From an uncultured Gammaproteobacteria bacterium (GTDB lineage Bacteria > Pseudomonadota > Gammaproteobacteria > HK1): 64,000 nucleotides of DNA. The stretch spans positions 3,373,694 to 3,437,693 of the forward strand of contig OY282378.1 of NCBI GenBank assembly GCA_958295835.1. The letters run 5' to 3'. Each line of letters opens with the position of its first letter. Within the stretch, counting starts at the first letter, position 1. The notes beneath the pieces are model-generated. The model worked only from the letters and a program-made list of their open reading frames with translations, searched no databases and was not told the DNA's origin. Positions 7,688 through 18,454 of this stretch are shown in pieces. A program made the position numbers and the translations under genes.

Positions 7688-9424
7688 ATGTTCACTCGAT
7701 CATTTCTCCCCCGTCGGCGCATCGTCGCCGTGTGCACCATCGCGCTTGCGGCCGGACTGGTATGGCGTGTGGTCGATCTGCAGCTCAATCACAACACGTT
7801 CCTGAAAGAAGAGGGTGACGCCCGCCATCTGCGTATCGAGAAGATCCCCGCCCACCGCGGGATGCTCCTCGACCGTAACGGCGAGCCGCTTGCGGTGAGC
7901 ACGCCGCTCGCGTCGGTATGGGCGAATCCGAAGAAGATCGTGGGCTCGCGTCCGAAGTGGCCGGAGCTCGAACGGACGCTCGACGTCGATGCGGGCTCGA
8001 TCGAGCGGATGACCGAAGAACGGGGCAGGCGCGGATTCGTCTATCTGCGCCGCCATGTCGATCCTGCCGTCGCCGAAGCCGTCAGTGCGCTGGAGATGGA
8101 CGGGGTGTATCTGAAGCCCGAATACCGCCGGTACTACCCGATGGGCGAGGCGGCCAGCCACGTTCTCGGGTTCACCGGCATCGACGACGTCGGCCAGGAG
8201 GGGCTCGAGCTCGCGTTCGACGACGTGTTGTCCGGCGAAGACGGTGCGAGGCGGGTCATCAAGGACCGGTTGGGACGGATCGTGGAGAACCTGGAAAGGA
8301 TCCGTCCCGCGTATCCGGGGCGCGACATCGTTCTCAGCATCGATCGGCGGGTGCAGTCGTTGACCTATCGGGCGCTGCTGCAGGGGGTGCAACGCCACCG
8401 TGCCCGCGCCGGCTCCGCGGTGGTGCTGGACGTGCGCACCGGAGAAGTGCTGGCCATCGTCAATCAGCCTTCCTTCAATCCGAACGATCGTGGGGATCGA
8501 TCGAGCCGGAGCTTCCGAAACCGCGCGGTCACCGATCTGCTGGAGCCGGGCTCCACGATCAAGCCGTTCACGGTCGCGGCAGCGCTGCAGGCGGGCATCG
8601 TCCGCCCGGACACGGTCCTCGATACACGACCGGGCTTCCTCAGGGTCGGCCGGCATACGGTGTGGGACGTCAGGAACTACGGTGTCATCGACGTCCGAAA
8701 GGTCATCAAGAAGTCGAGCAACGTAGGAGCCGGAAAGCTCGCCCTGGAGCTGCGCCCTGCCGATCTCTGGCGAACGTTCCACCAGGTCGGTTTCGGGACC
8801 TCGACGGGAAGTCGCTTCCCCGGCGAGGCGCAGGGCACGCTGACCGACTTCGTCGGCTGGCGCAAGGTGCACCGTGTCACCCTGTCGTTCGGGTACGGTC
8901 TCGCCGCCACTCCGTTGCAGGTCGCACGGGCCTATGCCGCGCTCGGCAACGGCGGCGTGCTGCCGGACGTCAGCTTCGTCAAGACCGACCGCGTGCCATC
9001 CGCCTCCCCGGCGATGCAGGCGATGCCTGCCGCCGTCGCCGCCCAGATCCTCGGGATGCTCGAGGAAGTGGTCGAGCCGGGTGGGACCGGGCCGCGCGCG
9101 CGGGTGGACGGTTACCGTGTCGGCGGGAAGACCGGCACTACCCGGAAGTCGGAAGCCGGTGGCTACAGCGAGGATCGGTATCACTCCGCATTTGCCGGGC
9201 TGGCGCCCATGAGCGCCCCGAGGCTCTCGGTGGTGGTGGTCATCGATGAGCCGGGGGGCGACGAGTACTACGGCGGCGCGGTCGCGGCTCCGGTGTTCTC
9301 GGACATCGTGGATGGGTCGTTGCGCGTGCTCGGTATCGCACCCGACGACTCGGAAATGATGCGAAGCCCCGTGATCAGCGTCGCCGCGGCGTCGCCGGCT
9401 CGAACATCGGAGGGGACTCCGTGA
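7688..9424 (+). CDS. ftsI: Septal transpeptidase FtsI (PBP3)
   Basis: FtsI cross-links septal peptidoglycan in complex with FtsW. The 578-residue class B PBP has one membrane segment at about 12-30, a dimerisation domain with the family motif HRGMLLDRNGEPLAVS, and a transpeptidase domain. Catalytic motifs are STIK at 289-292 (Ser289 nucleophile), SSN at 343-345 and KTGT at 481-484. Length is normal. It starts 15 bases after ftsL and its stop overlaps the GTG of murE. Confidence 0.97.
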   Translation: MFTRSFLPRRRIVAVCTIALAAGLVWRVVDLQLNHNTFLKEEGDARHLRIEKIPAHRGMLLDRNGEPLAVSTPLASVWANPKKIVGSRPKWPELERTLDVDAGSIERMTEERGRRGFVYLRRHVDPAVAEAVSALEMDGVYLKPEYRRYYPMGEAASHVLGFTGIDDVGQEGLELAFDDVLSGEDGARRVIKDRLGRIVENLERIRPAYPGRDIVLSIDRRVQSLTYRALLQGVQRHRARAGSAVVLDVRTGEVLAIVNQPSFNPNDRGDRSSRSFRNRAVTDLLEPGSTIKPFTVAAALQAGIVRPDTVLDTRPGFLRVGRHTVWDVRNYGVIDVRKVIKKSSNVGAGKLALELRPADLWRTFHQVGFGTSTGSRFPGEAQGTLTDFVGWRKVHRVTLSFGYGLAATPLQVARAYAALGNGGVLPDVSFVKTDRVPSASPAMQAMPAAVAAQILGMLEEVVEPGGTGPRARVDGYRVGGKTGTTRKSEAGGYSEDRYHSAFAGLAPMSAPRLSVVVVIDEPGGDEYYGGAVAAPVFSDIVDGSLRVLGIAPDDSEMMRSPVISVAAASPARTSEGTP

Positions 9425-10923
9425 TCGTGCCGGCGTGCGGAACAGCCACCGGTCCGAGCCTGGGGGTGCTCCTGGAGGGGCATGCGTCGATCCCCTCCGA
9501 GCTCGACCGGGTGGTGACGGCCGTGTGCGACGACAGCCGCGCGGTCGCGTCAGGAGCGTTGTTCTTCGCACGCCGGGGTCTTCAGGTCGATGCGAGCCGG
9601 TTCGCAGGCTGTGCGATCGCGTCCGGCGCCGCGGCGGTCGTCATCGAGGGCGGTCCGGCGCCGGTGCGGCTCGACGCCGGGGCGGTGGTCGTCAGAATCC
9701 CCGATGTCGCGGGCGCGGTCGGACACGCCGCATCGCGCTTCTACGGCGATCCTTCGGCGCACCTGTCCATTGCCGCGGTGACCGGAACGAACGGGAAGAC
9801 GAGCGTCACGCATCTGACGGCACGAAGCTGCGGCGATCGGTGCGCGGTGATGGGCACCCTGGGCGCCGGCCCGCCGGAGATGCCGGAGACGGCGACCCTC
9901 ACCACCCCGGGTCCGATCGAGATTCATCGCCGACTCGCGGAGCTGCGGGACGGCGGGATCGGCATGCTGGTCATGGAGGTCTCGTCGCACGCTCTCGATC
10001 AGCGCCGGATCGAGGCGGTCCACGTCGATACCGCGGTGCTCACCAACCTCAGCCGCGATCACCTCGACTATCACCCGGACATGGAAGCCTACGCGCGTGC
10101 CAAGGCGTCCTTGTTCAAGGTACCGGGTCTCTCGCAGGCGGTGGTCAACATCGACGATCCGTTCGGCCGCGATCTGATTGGCTCGATGTCGCCCGGTATC
10201 GAGTCCGTCGCGCTGACACTCGGTGACCAGCGCCGCCCGACAGCTTCCCTGCCGACGGTATGGGGCCGCGTGACCGGGGAAGGGCCGGGGTTGTCGCTCG
10301 AAGTCGCATCGCCCTGGGGGAGCGGGACACTGGCTACCCGTCTCCTCGGCCGGTTCAACGCGTACAACCTGCTCGCGGCAGTCGCGGTCGCATGCCTTCA
10401 TGGACATCGGCTCGACGCGGTGCTCCGGCGGTTGCAGGGCACCGAGCCGATCACGGGCCGAATGCAACAGATGGGCGGCGGAGCGCGGCCGCTCGTCGTC
10501 GTCGACTACTCGCATACCCCTGACGCCTTGCACAACGCGTTGGCCGCGCTCCGGCCACTCTGCGAGGGAGCGCTCTGGTGCGTGTTCGGCTGCGGCGGTG
10601 AGCGGGACCGCGGCAAGCGGCCGCAGATGGCGGAGGTAGCGCAGGAGGGCGCCGACAGGATCATCGTCACCGACGACAATCCCCGCGGCGAGAACGGCGC
10701 CACGATCGTCGCCGACATCATGGAAGGATTTACCCGGCCCGGCGCCGCGCAGGTCGAACGCGACCGCGGGCGGGCGATTCACCATGCGGTCACCGAAGCG
10801 CGTGCGGCTGACGTGGTCCTGATCGCCGGCAAGGGGCACGAGGACACCCAGGAGCGCAATGGCGCCAAGCTGCCGTTCAGTGACATCGCGGTGGCGCGGC
10901 GTGTTCTGGAGGCTTGGCGGTGA
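9421..10923 (+). CDS. murE: UDP-MurNAc-tripeptide synthetase MurE
   Basis: MurE adds meso-diaminopimelate to UDP-MurNAc-L-Ala-D-Glu in the cytoplasm. The 500-residue protein has the Mur ligase P-loop GTNGKT at 122-127, the EVSSHALDQ region, NLSRDHLDYH, and DNPR at 419-422. DNPR is the signature for diaminopimelate rather than lysine, as expected for a Gram-negative organism. GTG 9421 is the start, with a four-base GTGA overlap with ftsI. The next gene, murF, overlaps in the same way. Confidence 0.97.
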   Translation: MIVPACGTATGPSLGVLLEGHASIPSELDRVVTAVCDDSRAVASGALFFARRGLQVDASRFAGCAIASGAAAVVIEGGPAPVRLDAGAVVVRIPDVAGAVGHAASRFYGDPSAHLSIAAVTGTNGKTSVTHLTARSCGDRCAVMGTLGAGPPEMPETATLTTPGPIEIHRRLAELRDGGIGMLVMEVSSHALDQRRIEAVHVDTAVLTNLSRDHLDYHPDMEAYARAKASLFKVPGLSQAVVNIDDPFGRDLIGSMSPGIESVALTLGDQRRPTASLPTVWGRVTGEGPGLSLEVASPWGSGTLATRLLGRFNAYNLLAAVAVACLHGHRLDAVLRRLQGTEPITGRMQQMGGGARPLVVVDYSHTPDALHNALAALRPLCEGALWCVFGCGGERDRGKRPQMAEVAQEGADRIIVTDDNPRGENGATIVADIMEGFTRPGAAQVERDRGRAIHHAVTEARAADVVLIAGKGHEDTQERNGAKLPFSDIAVARRVLEAWR

Positions 10924-12269
10924 TCCGGATGCGGCTCGGTGAAGCAGCAGCGGCACTCGGTCTGCGTGCGGCAGGGGAGGACGTCGAATTTCACGGCGTC
11001 AGCACCGACTCGCGCACGACCCCCCGGGGCGCGTTGTTCGTGGCGGTGCGCGGGCCGAGGTTCGACGGGCATGACTTCGTCGGCGGGGCCGGAAGCCGCG
11101 GGGCAGCGGCAGCCCTGGTCGAACGCACCCCGAACGCTTCGATACCGTTCATTCACGTGCGCGATTCGGTGCGGGCGCTCGGCGAGCTTGCCGCGGCGTG
11201 GAGGAATCGCTTCCGCGATCTTCTCCTGGTCGGCATCACCGGCAGCAACGGCAAGACGACGGTCAAGGAGATGGCCGCCGCGATCTTTCGGACCCTGGGT
11301 CCTGTTTCCGCGACCCGCGGCAACCTCAACAACGAGATAGGAGTTCCGCTCACGCTTTGCGAGCTCGATGCCGAGCATGGCGCCGCGGTGGTCGAGCTCG
11401 GAGCGAGCCATCGTGGCGAGATCGCGGCGCTCACCACTCTCGTGCGGCCATCGGTCGGGGTCGTCACCCAGTGCGCGCCGGCGCACCTCGAGGGATTCGG
11501 GAGCATCGAAGGCGTCGCGCGCGCAAAGGGAGAGCTGTTCGAGCGGTTGCCGGACGATGCGGCGGCCGTCATCAACGCCGACGATCCGTTTGCGGGATTG
11601 TGGCGGGAGCTGGCGCGACCTCGCCGGTGCATTTCATTCGGCGCCGGCGTGGACGCGGACGTTCGGGTGCGCGCGGCGTCCGGTGCGGGACGAAGACACG
11701 TCGCGCTCGACACGCCGGCGGGGAGCGTGGAGATCGATCTTGCGCTTCCCGGCGCGCATAACGCGGTCAACGCCGGCGCGGCGGCCGCGGCGGCGTTGGC
11801 GGCGGGCGCGAGCCTCGATGCGATCCGTGAGGGTCTCGCCGCCGTGCGGCCGGCGAAGGGACGTCTGGAGTCGAAGCGTGGGCCGCGGGGCGCGGAGATC
11901 ATCGACGACACCTACAACGCCAATCCCGCTTCGCTGCAGGCCGGACTCCGGGTGCTGGGAGCGAAGCCCGCGCCGCGTTGGCTCGTGCTCGGCGACATGG
12001 GCGAGCTCGGCCCCGAGGGGGCGAGCCTGCATGCCGAAGCGGGTCGTCGCGCGCGGCGCCACGGAGTCGAGCGCCTTCTCGTCATCGGGGAGCTCGGCGT
12101 TGAAGCCGCGCGTGCATTCGGGGACGGCGCGACCCACTTCGCCGACTGCGCCGCACTGGTCGATCGGCTGCGGGACGAGCTCCCCGACGGCGCGACGGTG
12201 CTCGTCAAGGGATCCCGCTCGATGGCCATGGAGCGGGTGGTAGAGGCGATCGCCGAGAGGGCCCGTTGA
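10920..12269 (+). CDS. murF: UDP-MurNAc-tripeptide-D-Ala-D-Ala ligase MurF
   Basis: MurF joins D-Ala-D-Ala to the tripeptide precursor. The 449-residue protein has P-loop GSNGKT at 108-113, [20 protein letters not shown] and DDTYNANP, all typical of MurF. The reading frame also offers TTG 10914, but GTG 10920 is preferred. It overlaps the murE stop as GTGA and has GGAGG (10908-10912) at seven bases. The stop overlaps the mraY ATG by one base (TGATG). Confidence 0.96.
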   Translation: MIRMRLGEAAAALGLRAAGEDVEFHGVSTDSRTTPRGALFVAVRGPRFDGHDFVGGAGSRGAAAALVERTPNASIPFIHVRDSVRALGELAAAWRNRFRDLLLVGITGSNGKTTVKEMAAAIFRTLGPVSATRGNLNNEIGVPLTLCELDAEHGAAVVELGASHRGEIAALTTLVRPSVGVVTQCAPAHLEGFGSIEGVARAKGELFERLPDDAAAVINADDPFAGLWRELARPRRCISFGAGVDADVRVRAASGAGRRHVALDTPAGSVEIDLALPGAHNAVNAGAAAAAALAAGASLDAIREGLAAVRPAKGRLESKRGPRGAEIIDDTYNANPASLQAGLRVLGAKPAPRWLVLGDMGELGPEGASLHAEAGRRARRHGVERLLVIGELGVEAARAFGDGATHFADCAALVDRLRDELPDGATVLVKGSRSMAMERVVEAIAERAR

Positions 12270-13351
12270 TGCTGCTCGCTCTGACCGAATGGCTGGCCGC
12301 GACGCACAGCGGGTTCAACGTCTTTCAGTACCTCACCCTGCGCGCCATCCTCGGGGCGCTGACCGCGCTCGCGATCTCGCTCATCGTCGGACCGCTCGTG
12401 ATCCGGCGGCTCAGCCAGTCACGGATCGGCCAGACGGTGCGCGACGACGGACCGCAATCGCATCTCGCCAAGACGGGCACGCCGACGATGGGCGGAGCGC
12501 TCATCCTCATCGCCGTGTCCGCCAGCACCCTCTTCTGGGCCGACCTGGGAAACCGGTTCGTGTGGGTGGTGCTGCTCGTCACCCTGCTGTTCGGAGCGAT
12601 CGGTTGGGTCGACGACTACCGCAAGCTCGTTCGCGGCGATCCGAAAGGTCTGCCGGCGAGGCAGAAGTACTTCTGGCAATCGGCCATCGGTCTTGGATGC
12701 GCCGTCTTTCTCTACCACACGGCGCGGCTACCCGTCGAAACCCAGCTCATCATCCCGTTCTTCAAGAACTTCGTGCTCGATCTCGGCTGGGGGTACGTGG
12801 TGCTCACGTACTTCGTGGTCGTCGGGTCGAGCAACGCGGTGAACCTCACCGACGGCCTCGACGGGCTCGCGATCCTCCCCACCGTGATGATCGCGGGGGC
12901 GCTCGGAATCTTCGCGTACGTCACCGGCCATGCGAACTTCTCGGGCTACCTCGGCTTTCCGTACATCGCCGGTGTCGGCGAGATCGTCGTCCTGTGCGGC
13001 TCGATCGTCGGGGCGGGGCTCGGGTTCCTCTGGTTCAACACCTATCCCGCGCAGGTCTTCATGGGTGACGTCGGCGCCCTCGCGCTCGGCGCCGCGCTGG
13101 GCATCGTCGCCGTCCTCGTCCGCCAGGAGCTCGTGCTGCTGATCATGGGCGGTGTGTTCGTGATGGAGACGGTGTCCGTGATCCTGCAGGTCGCGTCGTT
13201 CAAGCTGACCGGAAAGAGGCTGTTTCGCATGGCGCCGCTGCACCACCACTTCGAGCTGAAGGGCTGGCCGGAGCCGCGGGTGATCGTCCGGTTCTGGGTC
13301 ATCACGGTGGTGCTGGTCCTGGTCGGGCTGACGACTCTCAAGATTCGATGA
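12269..13351 (+). CDS. mraY: Lipid I synthase MraY
   Basis: MraY transfers phospho-MurNAc-pentapeptide to undecaprenyl phosphate at the inner face of the membrane. The 360-residue polytopic protein closely matches E. coli MraY across its length. Key stretches are [26 protein letters not shown] (catalytic Asp pair), [29 protein letters not shown] and [18 protein letters not shown]. About ten membrane segments are evident. ATG 12269 gives MLLALTEW..., aligned with the family start; the preceding TTG 12266 is less likely. Confidence 0.97.
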   Translation: MLLALTEWLAATHSGFNVFQYLTLRAILGALTALAISLIVGPLVIRRLSQSRIGQTVRDDGPQSHLAKTGTPTMGGALILIAVSASTLFWADLGNRFVWVVLLVTLLFGAIGWVDDYRKLVRGDPKGLPARQKYFWQSAIGLGCAVFLYHTARLPVETQLIIPFFKNFVLDLGWGYVVLTYFVVVGSSNAVNLTDGLDGLAILPTVMIAGALGIFAYVTGHANFSGYLGFPYIAGVGEIVVLCGSIVGAGLGFLWFNTYPAQVFMGDVGALALGAALGIVAVLVRQELVLLIMGGVFVMETVSVILQVASFKLTGKRLFRMAPLHHHFELKGWPEPRVIVRFWVITVVLVLVGLTTLKIR

Positions 13352-13358
13352 TCGAGCC

Positions 13359-14747
13359 ATGAACGCGCGCCAGATGATCGACACCGGCCTGATGAGCGAG
13401 GCGTGCGCGCCGTCTCCGGCCGGCCACGTGCTCGTCGTCGGTCTCGGCGAGACGGGACTCTCGTGCATCCGCCACCTCGCGGGCTCGTGCCGAGAGGTCG
13501 TCGCGGTGGATTCGCGCGAACATCCTCCGTGCCGCGCGGAGGTCGAGTCGGAGTTCCCCGAGGTCGACATGCATTGCGGCGGTTTCGATGCGCCGATGTT
13601 CGGCACCGCGGCGGAAATCGTCGTGAGTCCGGGCGTTTCGGTGCGAGAGCCGGCGTTGCGGGTGGCCTCGGCACGCGGCGTGCCGATCATCGGCGACATC
13701 GAGCTCTTTGCCCGTGCGGCCGACGCGCCGGTCGTCGCGATCACCGGATCGAACGGGAAGAGCACCGTCACGTCGCTGGTCTCGGGCATGGCACGGAGCG
13801 ACGGAGTGCGGGTCGGAAGCGGAGGCAACCTGGGGCCGCCGGCGCTGTCCCTGCTTGGACGGGGTTACGAGCTCTACGTGCTCGAATTGTCCAGCTTCCA
13901 GCTCGAGACGACCAGCGCACTGCGCCCGGCCGCGGCCACGGTGTTGAACGTCAGCGCCGACCACATGGACCGCTACGAGAGCTTCGACGCGTACGTCGCA
14001 GCGAAGAGCCGTGTGCTCCGCGCCGATACGGTGGTGGTCGCGAATCTCGACGATCCGGTGGCGGCACGGCTCGGTGGCGATCGATGCGGGGGGATCGGAT
14101 TCAGCACCACGGCGCACCCGAACGCGCGGTGGTACGTCGAGGGAAGCGGGAGCGACGCGAAGATCATGCGGCGCGGAGAGGCGGTGATGCCGGTCGATTC
14201 GATTCCGCTTCCGGGGGTGCACAACGTCGCGAACGTGCTCGCCGCATTCGCGCTCGGTGACGCGATCGGACTCCATGCGGGCGCCATGTCCAAGGCGGTC
14301 GAGGCGTACGTCGGGCTGCCGCATCGCTGCGAAACGGTCGCCGCTGGTCACGGCGTGCGCTGGATCAACGACTCCAAGGGCACGAACGTCGGTGCGACGG
14401 TGGCCGCGATCGAAGGCATCGGCGCGTCCGGTCCCCTCGTGCTGATCGCCGGAGGACTCGGCAAGGGAGCGGACTTTTCGCCGCTGCTTGCGCCTGCACG
14501 CCGCCACGTGCGGTGCGCGGTGCTCATCGGACGCGACGCCGCGCGTCTTGCAGAGGTGCTGCGCGGGTGCACCGAGATCCGGCACGCGCCGGACCTCGCC
14601 GCCGCCGTCGATGTCGCGTCGGAGGCCGCCCGCGCGGGTGACAGCGTTCTGTTCTCTCCCGCGTGCGCGAGCTTCGACATGTTCACGGACTACGAGGCGC
14701 GGGGCGAGGAGTTTCGGCGGCTGGTGCTCGCGAGGACCGGAACGTGA
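13359..14747 (+). CDS. murD: UDP-MurNAc-L-Ala-D-Glu ligase MurD
   Basis: MurD adds D-glutamate to UDP-MurNAc-L-Ala. The 462-residue product has an N-terminal Rossmann region (VLVVGLGETGLSC), P-loop GSNGKST at 130-136, LELSSFQLE, NVSADHMDRY and WINDSKGTNVGAT. SPACASFDMF near the C-terminus is the family's substrate-binding segment. It begins seven bases after mraY and ends in a GTGA overlap with ftsW. The 24 residues before the Rossmann strand are slightly longer than usual. Confidence 0.96.
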   Translation: MNARQMIDTGLMSEACAPSPAGHVLVVGLGETGLSCIRHLAGSCREVVAVDSREHPPCRAEVESEFPEVDMHCGGFDAPMFGTAAEIVVSPGVSVREPALRVASARGVPIIGDIELFARAADAPVVAITGSNGKSTVTSLVSGMARSDGVRVGSGGNLGPPALSLLGRGYELYVLELSSFQLETTSALRPAAATVLNVSADHMDRYESFDAYVAAKSRVLRADTVVVANLDDPVAARLGGDRCGGIGFSTTAHPNARWYVEGSGSDAKIMRRGEAVMPVDSIPLPGVHNVANVLAAFALGDAIGLHAGAMSKAVEAYVGLPHRCETVAAGHGVRWINDSKGTNVGATVAAIEGIGASGPLVLIAGGLGKGADFSPLLAPARRHVRCAVLIGRDAARLAEVLRGCTEIRHAPDLAAAVDVASEAARAGDSVLFSPACASFDMFTDYEARGEEFRRLVLARTGT

Positions 14748-15928
14748 GCGAGACGAGCGGCCCCCAGGCGTTGCCGCGGGCGCTGGCGATCGACCGTACG
14801 GCGTTTGCGTATCGCTATGACCTTCCCCTCATTCTCATCGTGGCGGCACTGCTCTCGATCGGTCTGGTCATGGTCGCTTCGACCTCCACGTCGATCGCGG
14901 CGCGGGCGTACGGCGATCCGCTCGCCTACTTCTGGCGCCAGTCGGCGCACGTCGCGGTGGCGGTCGCCGCGCTGGTGCTCGCCGTGCGAATTCCCGTTCG
15001 GTTCTGGGAACGAACGGGCTCCGCCCTCATGCTGGGCGCAGTGGTGCTGCTCGTCCTCGTGCTGGTTCCCGGCATCGGGCGAGAGGTCAACGGCAGCACC
15101 CGATGGATCGGGATCGGCGGGCTCAACATGCAGCCTTCCGAGCTCGCGAAGCTGTGCTTCGTCATCTATCTCGCGGCAGACGTCGTGCGCCGGGAGGAAA
15201 AGATCCGGCTCGCCCGGTTCGGGGTGCTCAAGCCGCTCGCGGTGCTCGCCGTGGTCTCCGTATTGCTGTACTGCGAACCGGATCACGGTGCGATCTTCGT
15301 CCTGTCCGCCACCGTGTTCGCGATGCTGTTTCTCGCGGGAGTCCCGATGGCGCAGTACGCGGTGCTGGCCGGAGCCGCCGCGGTCGCGCTGGTGGCCGCG
15401 GCCCTCCTGGGCAAGGGATACGTCATACAGCGGTTGACGTCGTTCATCGATCCGTTCGCCGATCCATACGGAAGCGGATTCCAGCTTACCCAGTCGCTCA
15501 TCGCGATCGGCCGCGGTAGCTGGCTTGGCGTGGGGCTGGGGGAAGGCGTCCAGAAGCTGTTCTACCTGCCGGAGGCGCATACCGATTTCCTCTTCGCCGT
15601 GCTCGCGGAGGAATTCGGCCTCATCGGTACGTTGACCATCGTCGGGCTCTACATGTTCATCGTGCTGCGTTCGCTTTCGATCGGCCGGCACGCCGAGGCC
15701 GCGGGGTCGTGGTTCGCGGCGTATGCCGCCTACGGCATCGGCTTGCTGCTCGGCCTGCATGCATTCGTCAACATCGGAGTCAACATCGGGCTGTTGCCGA
15801 CCAAGGGGCTCACCTTGCCGCTGATGAGCTACGGCGGATCGAATCTGGTGGCGAGCGCCGCGAGCATCGGCATTCTGCTTCGAATCGATCACGAGCGGAG
15901 AACGGCACGATACGGGGCCGCGCCGTGA
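14744..15928 (+). CDS. ftsW: Septal glycosyltransferase FtsW
   Basis: FtsW is the SEDS-family polymerase that builds septal glycan strands with FtsI. The 394-residue protein has ten or so membrane segments and SEDS motifs: NGSTRWI, QPSELAKL, EPDHGAIFV, FAVLAEEFGLIG and LPLMSYGGSNL. GTG 14744 is chosen because it forms a GTGA overlap with murD and leaves a cytoplasmic tail of normal length; the frame is open further upstream inside murD. The stop overlaps the murG start in the same way. Confidence 0.96.
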   Translation: MSETSGPQALPRALAIDRTAFAYRYDLPLILIVAALLSIGLVMVASTSTSIAARAYGDPLAYFWRQSAHVAVAVAALVLAVRIPVRFWERTGSALMLGAVVLLVLVLVPGIGREVNGSTRWIGIGGLNMQPSELAKLCFVIYLAADVVRREEKIRLARFGVLKPLAVLAVVSVLLYCEPDHGAIFVLSATVFAMLFLAGVPMAQYAVLAGAAAVALVAAALLGKGYVIQRLTSFIDPFADPYGSGFQLTQSLIAIGRGSWLGVGLGEGVQKLFYLPEAHTDFLFAVLAEEFGLIGTLTIVGLYMFIVLRSLSIGRHAEAAGSWFAAYAAYGIGLLLGLHAFVNIGVNIGLLPTKGLTLPLMSYGGSNLVASAASIGILLRIDHERRTARYGAAP

Positions 15929-17001
15929 CGAGGCTGCTCGTGGTCGCGGCAGGCACCGGCGGGCACGTCTACCCGGCGCTGGCGGTTGCGGAGCGACTGC
16001 GCTCGATGGGTGTGGACGTCTCCTGGCTCGGCACCGCGGCGGGCATCGAATCCCGCCTCGTACCCGCGGCCGGATTCCCGCTTCATGTCTCGCGGGTAGC
16101 GGGGCTGCGCGGGCGGGGACTCGCCCGGTGGCTGGCCGCGCCCCTCCTGCTCATGCGTTCAGGCCTGCGATCGATCGGAGTGCTCGTACGGGTGCGTCCT
16201 CATGTGGTGCTCGGCATGGGTGGCTACGGGGCCGGGCCCGGGGGGATCGTGGCGCGGTTGCTCGGGATCCCGCTCGTCATTCACGAGCAGAACGCGGTCC
16301 CGGGCCTGACGAACCGGATTCTCGCCCGGTTCGCAACCCGTGTCCTCGAAGCGTTTCCCGCGAGCTTCGCGGCCCGGCGACATGCGATCCATACCGGCAA
16401 TCCCGTGCGTGAAGCGTTCGCGCGCGGTCCGGAGCCGGAGACCCGGCTAGCGCACCGCGAAGGCCGTCTCAGGGTACTGGTGATCGGCGGGAGCCAGGGT
16501 GCGCGTGCGCTCAATGAAGTGGTTCCACGTGCGCTGGTGGTCGCTTCACTCGGCACCATGGTCACGGTATGGCACCAGTGCGGCCCCGCGAACGTCGAAG
16601 CGACTCGTGACGGCTATGCGTCGCTGGGAACCGACATCGAAATCACCGGATACATCGAGGACATGGGCGCCGCGTACGCATGGACCGACGTTGCTCTCTG
16701 CCGCGCCGGCGCGATGACCGTCGCGGAGCTCGCGGCGGCAGGAGTCGCGTCCATCCTCGTCCCGTTCCCGTACGCGACGGACGACCACCAGTACCACAAT
16801 GCACGCTATCTGACCGATCGTGGCGCCGCGGTCCTGCTCGCGCAGGACGGCCTGGATGCGGAGTCGCTGGCCGCGGTCCTCCGTGCACTGCACGAGGATC
16901 GGGGCCGTGTCGAGTCGATGTCGCGGGCCGCATACGACGCCGCGGTACGTGATGCGACGCAACGGGTTGCGGCCCAATGCCTGGAGGTGGCCCGTGGCTG
17001 A
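15925..17001 (+). CDS. murG: Lipid II synthase MurG
   Basis: MurG adds GlcNAc to lipid I on the cytoplasmic face. The 358-residue GT-B protein shows [16 protein letters not shown] near the N-terminus (family GGTGGHxxPA), [43 protein letters not shown] and the donor site [15 protein letters not shown]. The GTG 15925 start overlaps ftsW by four bases. The end overlaps the start of murC by eight bases. Confidence 0.96.
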   Translation: MTRLLVVAAGTGGHVYPALAVAERLRSMGVDVSWLGTAAGIESRLVPAAGFPLHVSRVAGLRGRGLARWLAAPLLLMRSGLRSIGVLVRVRPHVVLGMGGYGAGPGGIVARLLGIPLVIHEQNAVPGLTNRILARFATRVLEAFPASFAARRHAIHTGNPVREAFARGPEPETRLAHREGRLRVLVIGGSQGARALNEVVPRALVVASLGTMVTVWHQCGPANVEATRDGYASLGTDIEITGYIEDMGAAYAWTDVALCRAGAMTVAELAAAGVASILVPFPYATDDHQYHNARYLTDRGAAVLLAQDGLDAESLAAVLRALHEDRGRVESMSRAAYDAAVRDATQRVAAQCLEVARG

Positions 17002-18454
17002 GCCGGCGCCCCGCCAGCCGCATCTCGCGGATCGCTACTCCGGCATGCGCCGCGTGCGCCGAGTGCACTTCGTCGGCATCGGCGGCGCGGGAATGGGCGG
17101 CATCGCGGAGGTACTGCACACTCTCGGACTCGAAGTCACGGGCTCCGACCGCACGGCCGGCGCGATGACCGCGCGGCTGCGCGAGCTGGGGGTGCGGGTG
17201 GACATCGGCCACGATCGAGCCCACGTCGCCAACGCCGAGGTCGTCGTGGTGTCGGCCGCGGTCGGGGCCGACAACCCGGAAGTGATCGAGGCCCGGCGCC
17301 GGCATGTCCCGGTGGTGCCTCGCGCCCAGATGCTCGCCGAGCTCATGCGGTTTCGCTACAGCATCGCGGTCGCGGGCACCCACGGCAAGACCACGACCAC
17401 GAGCCTCATCGCCAGCTTGCTCGCCGCGGGCGGACTCGATCCGACGTTCGTCATCGGAGGGCGCCTCCTCGGCGCCGGCACGAACGCGAGACTGGGAGCG
17501 GGCGAGTACCTGGTGGCGGAGGCCGACGAGAGCGACGCTTCGTTCCTCCTGCTTCATCCCATCGTCGCGGTCGTCACCAACATCGACACCGATCACATGT
17601 CGACGTACGAAGGGGATTTCGAACGGTTGCGCGGCGCGTTCATCGAGTTTCTCCACCGGCTGCCTTTCTATGGCCTGGCGGTGCTTTGCACGGACGACCG
17701 GCATGTCCGCGGGTCGTTGCCTTCGGTGGAGAGGCCGATCGTGACCTACGGGATCGACACCGATGCGGATTTCGTCGCGACCGATATCGTCGCGGACGGG
17801 CCTCGCACCCGGTTCACGGTCACCCGGGCCGGCATCGACACTTCGATGGAGCTGACCCTGAACCTGCCCGGCCGCCACAACGTCCTCAATGCGCTGGCGG
17901 CGATCGCGGTGGCGCGAGAGCTGGACGTATCCGAAACGGACATCGCCCGCGCATTCGAGTCGTTCCAGGGGATTGGCCGGCGACTCGAGGTGATCGCGGA
18001 TCTCCGGATCGCGGACCGGCCGGTCACCGTCATCGATGACTACGCCCATCATCCGCGAGAGATCGAAGCCACGCTCGAAGCGGTGAGGGCCGGCTGGCCA
18101 CGGCGCCGGCTGGTGGTGTTCTTTCAACCCCATCGATACACGAGGACACGAGATCTCATCGACGACTTCGCGGCGGTGTTGTGCGGCCTGGATGTACTCG
18201 TGATCATCGAGGTGTATCCGGCCGGTGAGGCGCCGATCAGCGTCGCCGACGGTCGAGCGTTGTGCCGCGCGATCCGGGCCCGAGGACGGGTCGATCCCGT
18301 ATTCGCGGAGAAGGTTTCGGATGTCGAGGCCCTTGCGCCGGATCTCGTGCGGCCCGGAGATGTGGTCCTCACCCTCGGCGCCGGTGACGTCGGCGCCGCG
18401 CCGGCAGCGATCGGGAGGGCGCTGGCGTCGCTTCCCCGGGAGGCCGTGTCGTGA
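16994..18454 (+). CDS. murC: UDP-MurNAc-L-alanine ligase MurC
   Basis: MurC adds the first amino acid, L-alanine, to UDP-MurNAc. The 486-residue protein has [18 protein letters not shown]-loop [10 protein letters not shown] starting at residue 128, [19 protein letters not shown] and [13 protein letters not shown], then [12 protein letters not shown]. It is very similar to E. coli MurC. GTG 16994 lies inside the end of murG; an in-frame ATG at 17045 just before [10 protein letters not shown] is a second option. The stop overlaps the murB start as GTGA. Confidence 0.96.
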   Translation: MAEPAPRQPHLADRYSGMRRVRRVHFVGIGGAGMGGIAEVLHTLGLEVTGSDRTAGAMTARLRELGVRVDIGHDRAHVANAEVVVVSAAVGADNPEVIEARRRHVPVVPRAQMLAELMRFRYSIAVAGTHGKTTTTSLIASLLAAGGLDPTFVIGGRLLGAGTNARLGAGEYLVAEADESDASFLLLHPIVAVVTNIDTDHMSTYEGDFERLRGAFIEFLHRLPFYGLAVLCTDDRHVRGSLPSVERPIVTYGIDTDADFVATDIVADGPRTRFTVTRAGIDTSMELTLNLPGRHNVLNALAAIAVARELDVSETDIARAFESFQGIGRRLEVIADLRIADRPVTVIDDYAHHPREIEATLEAVRAGWPRRRLVVFFQPHRYTRTRDLIDDFAAVLCGLDVLVIIEVYPAGEAPISVADGRALCRAIRARGRVDPVFAEKVSDVEALAPDLVRPGDVVLTLGAGDVGAAPAAIGRALASLPREAVS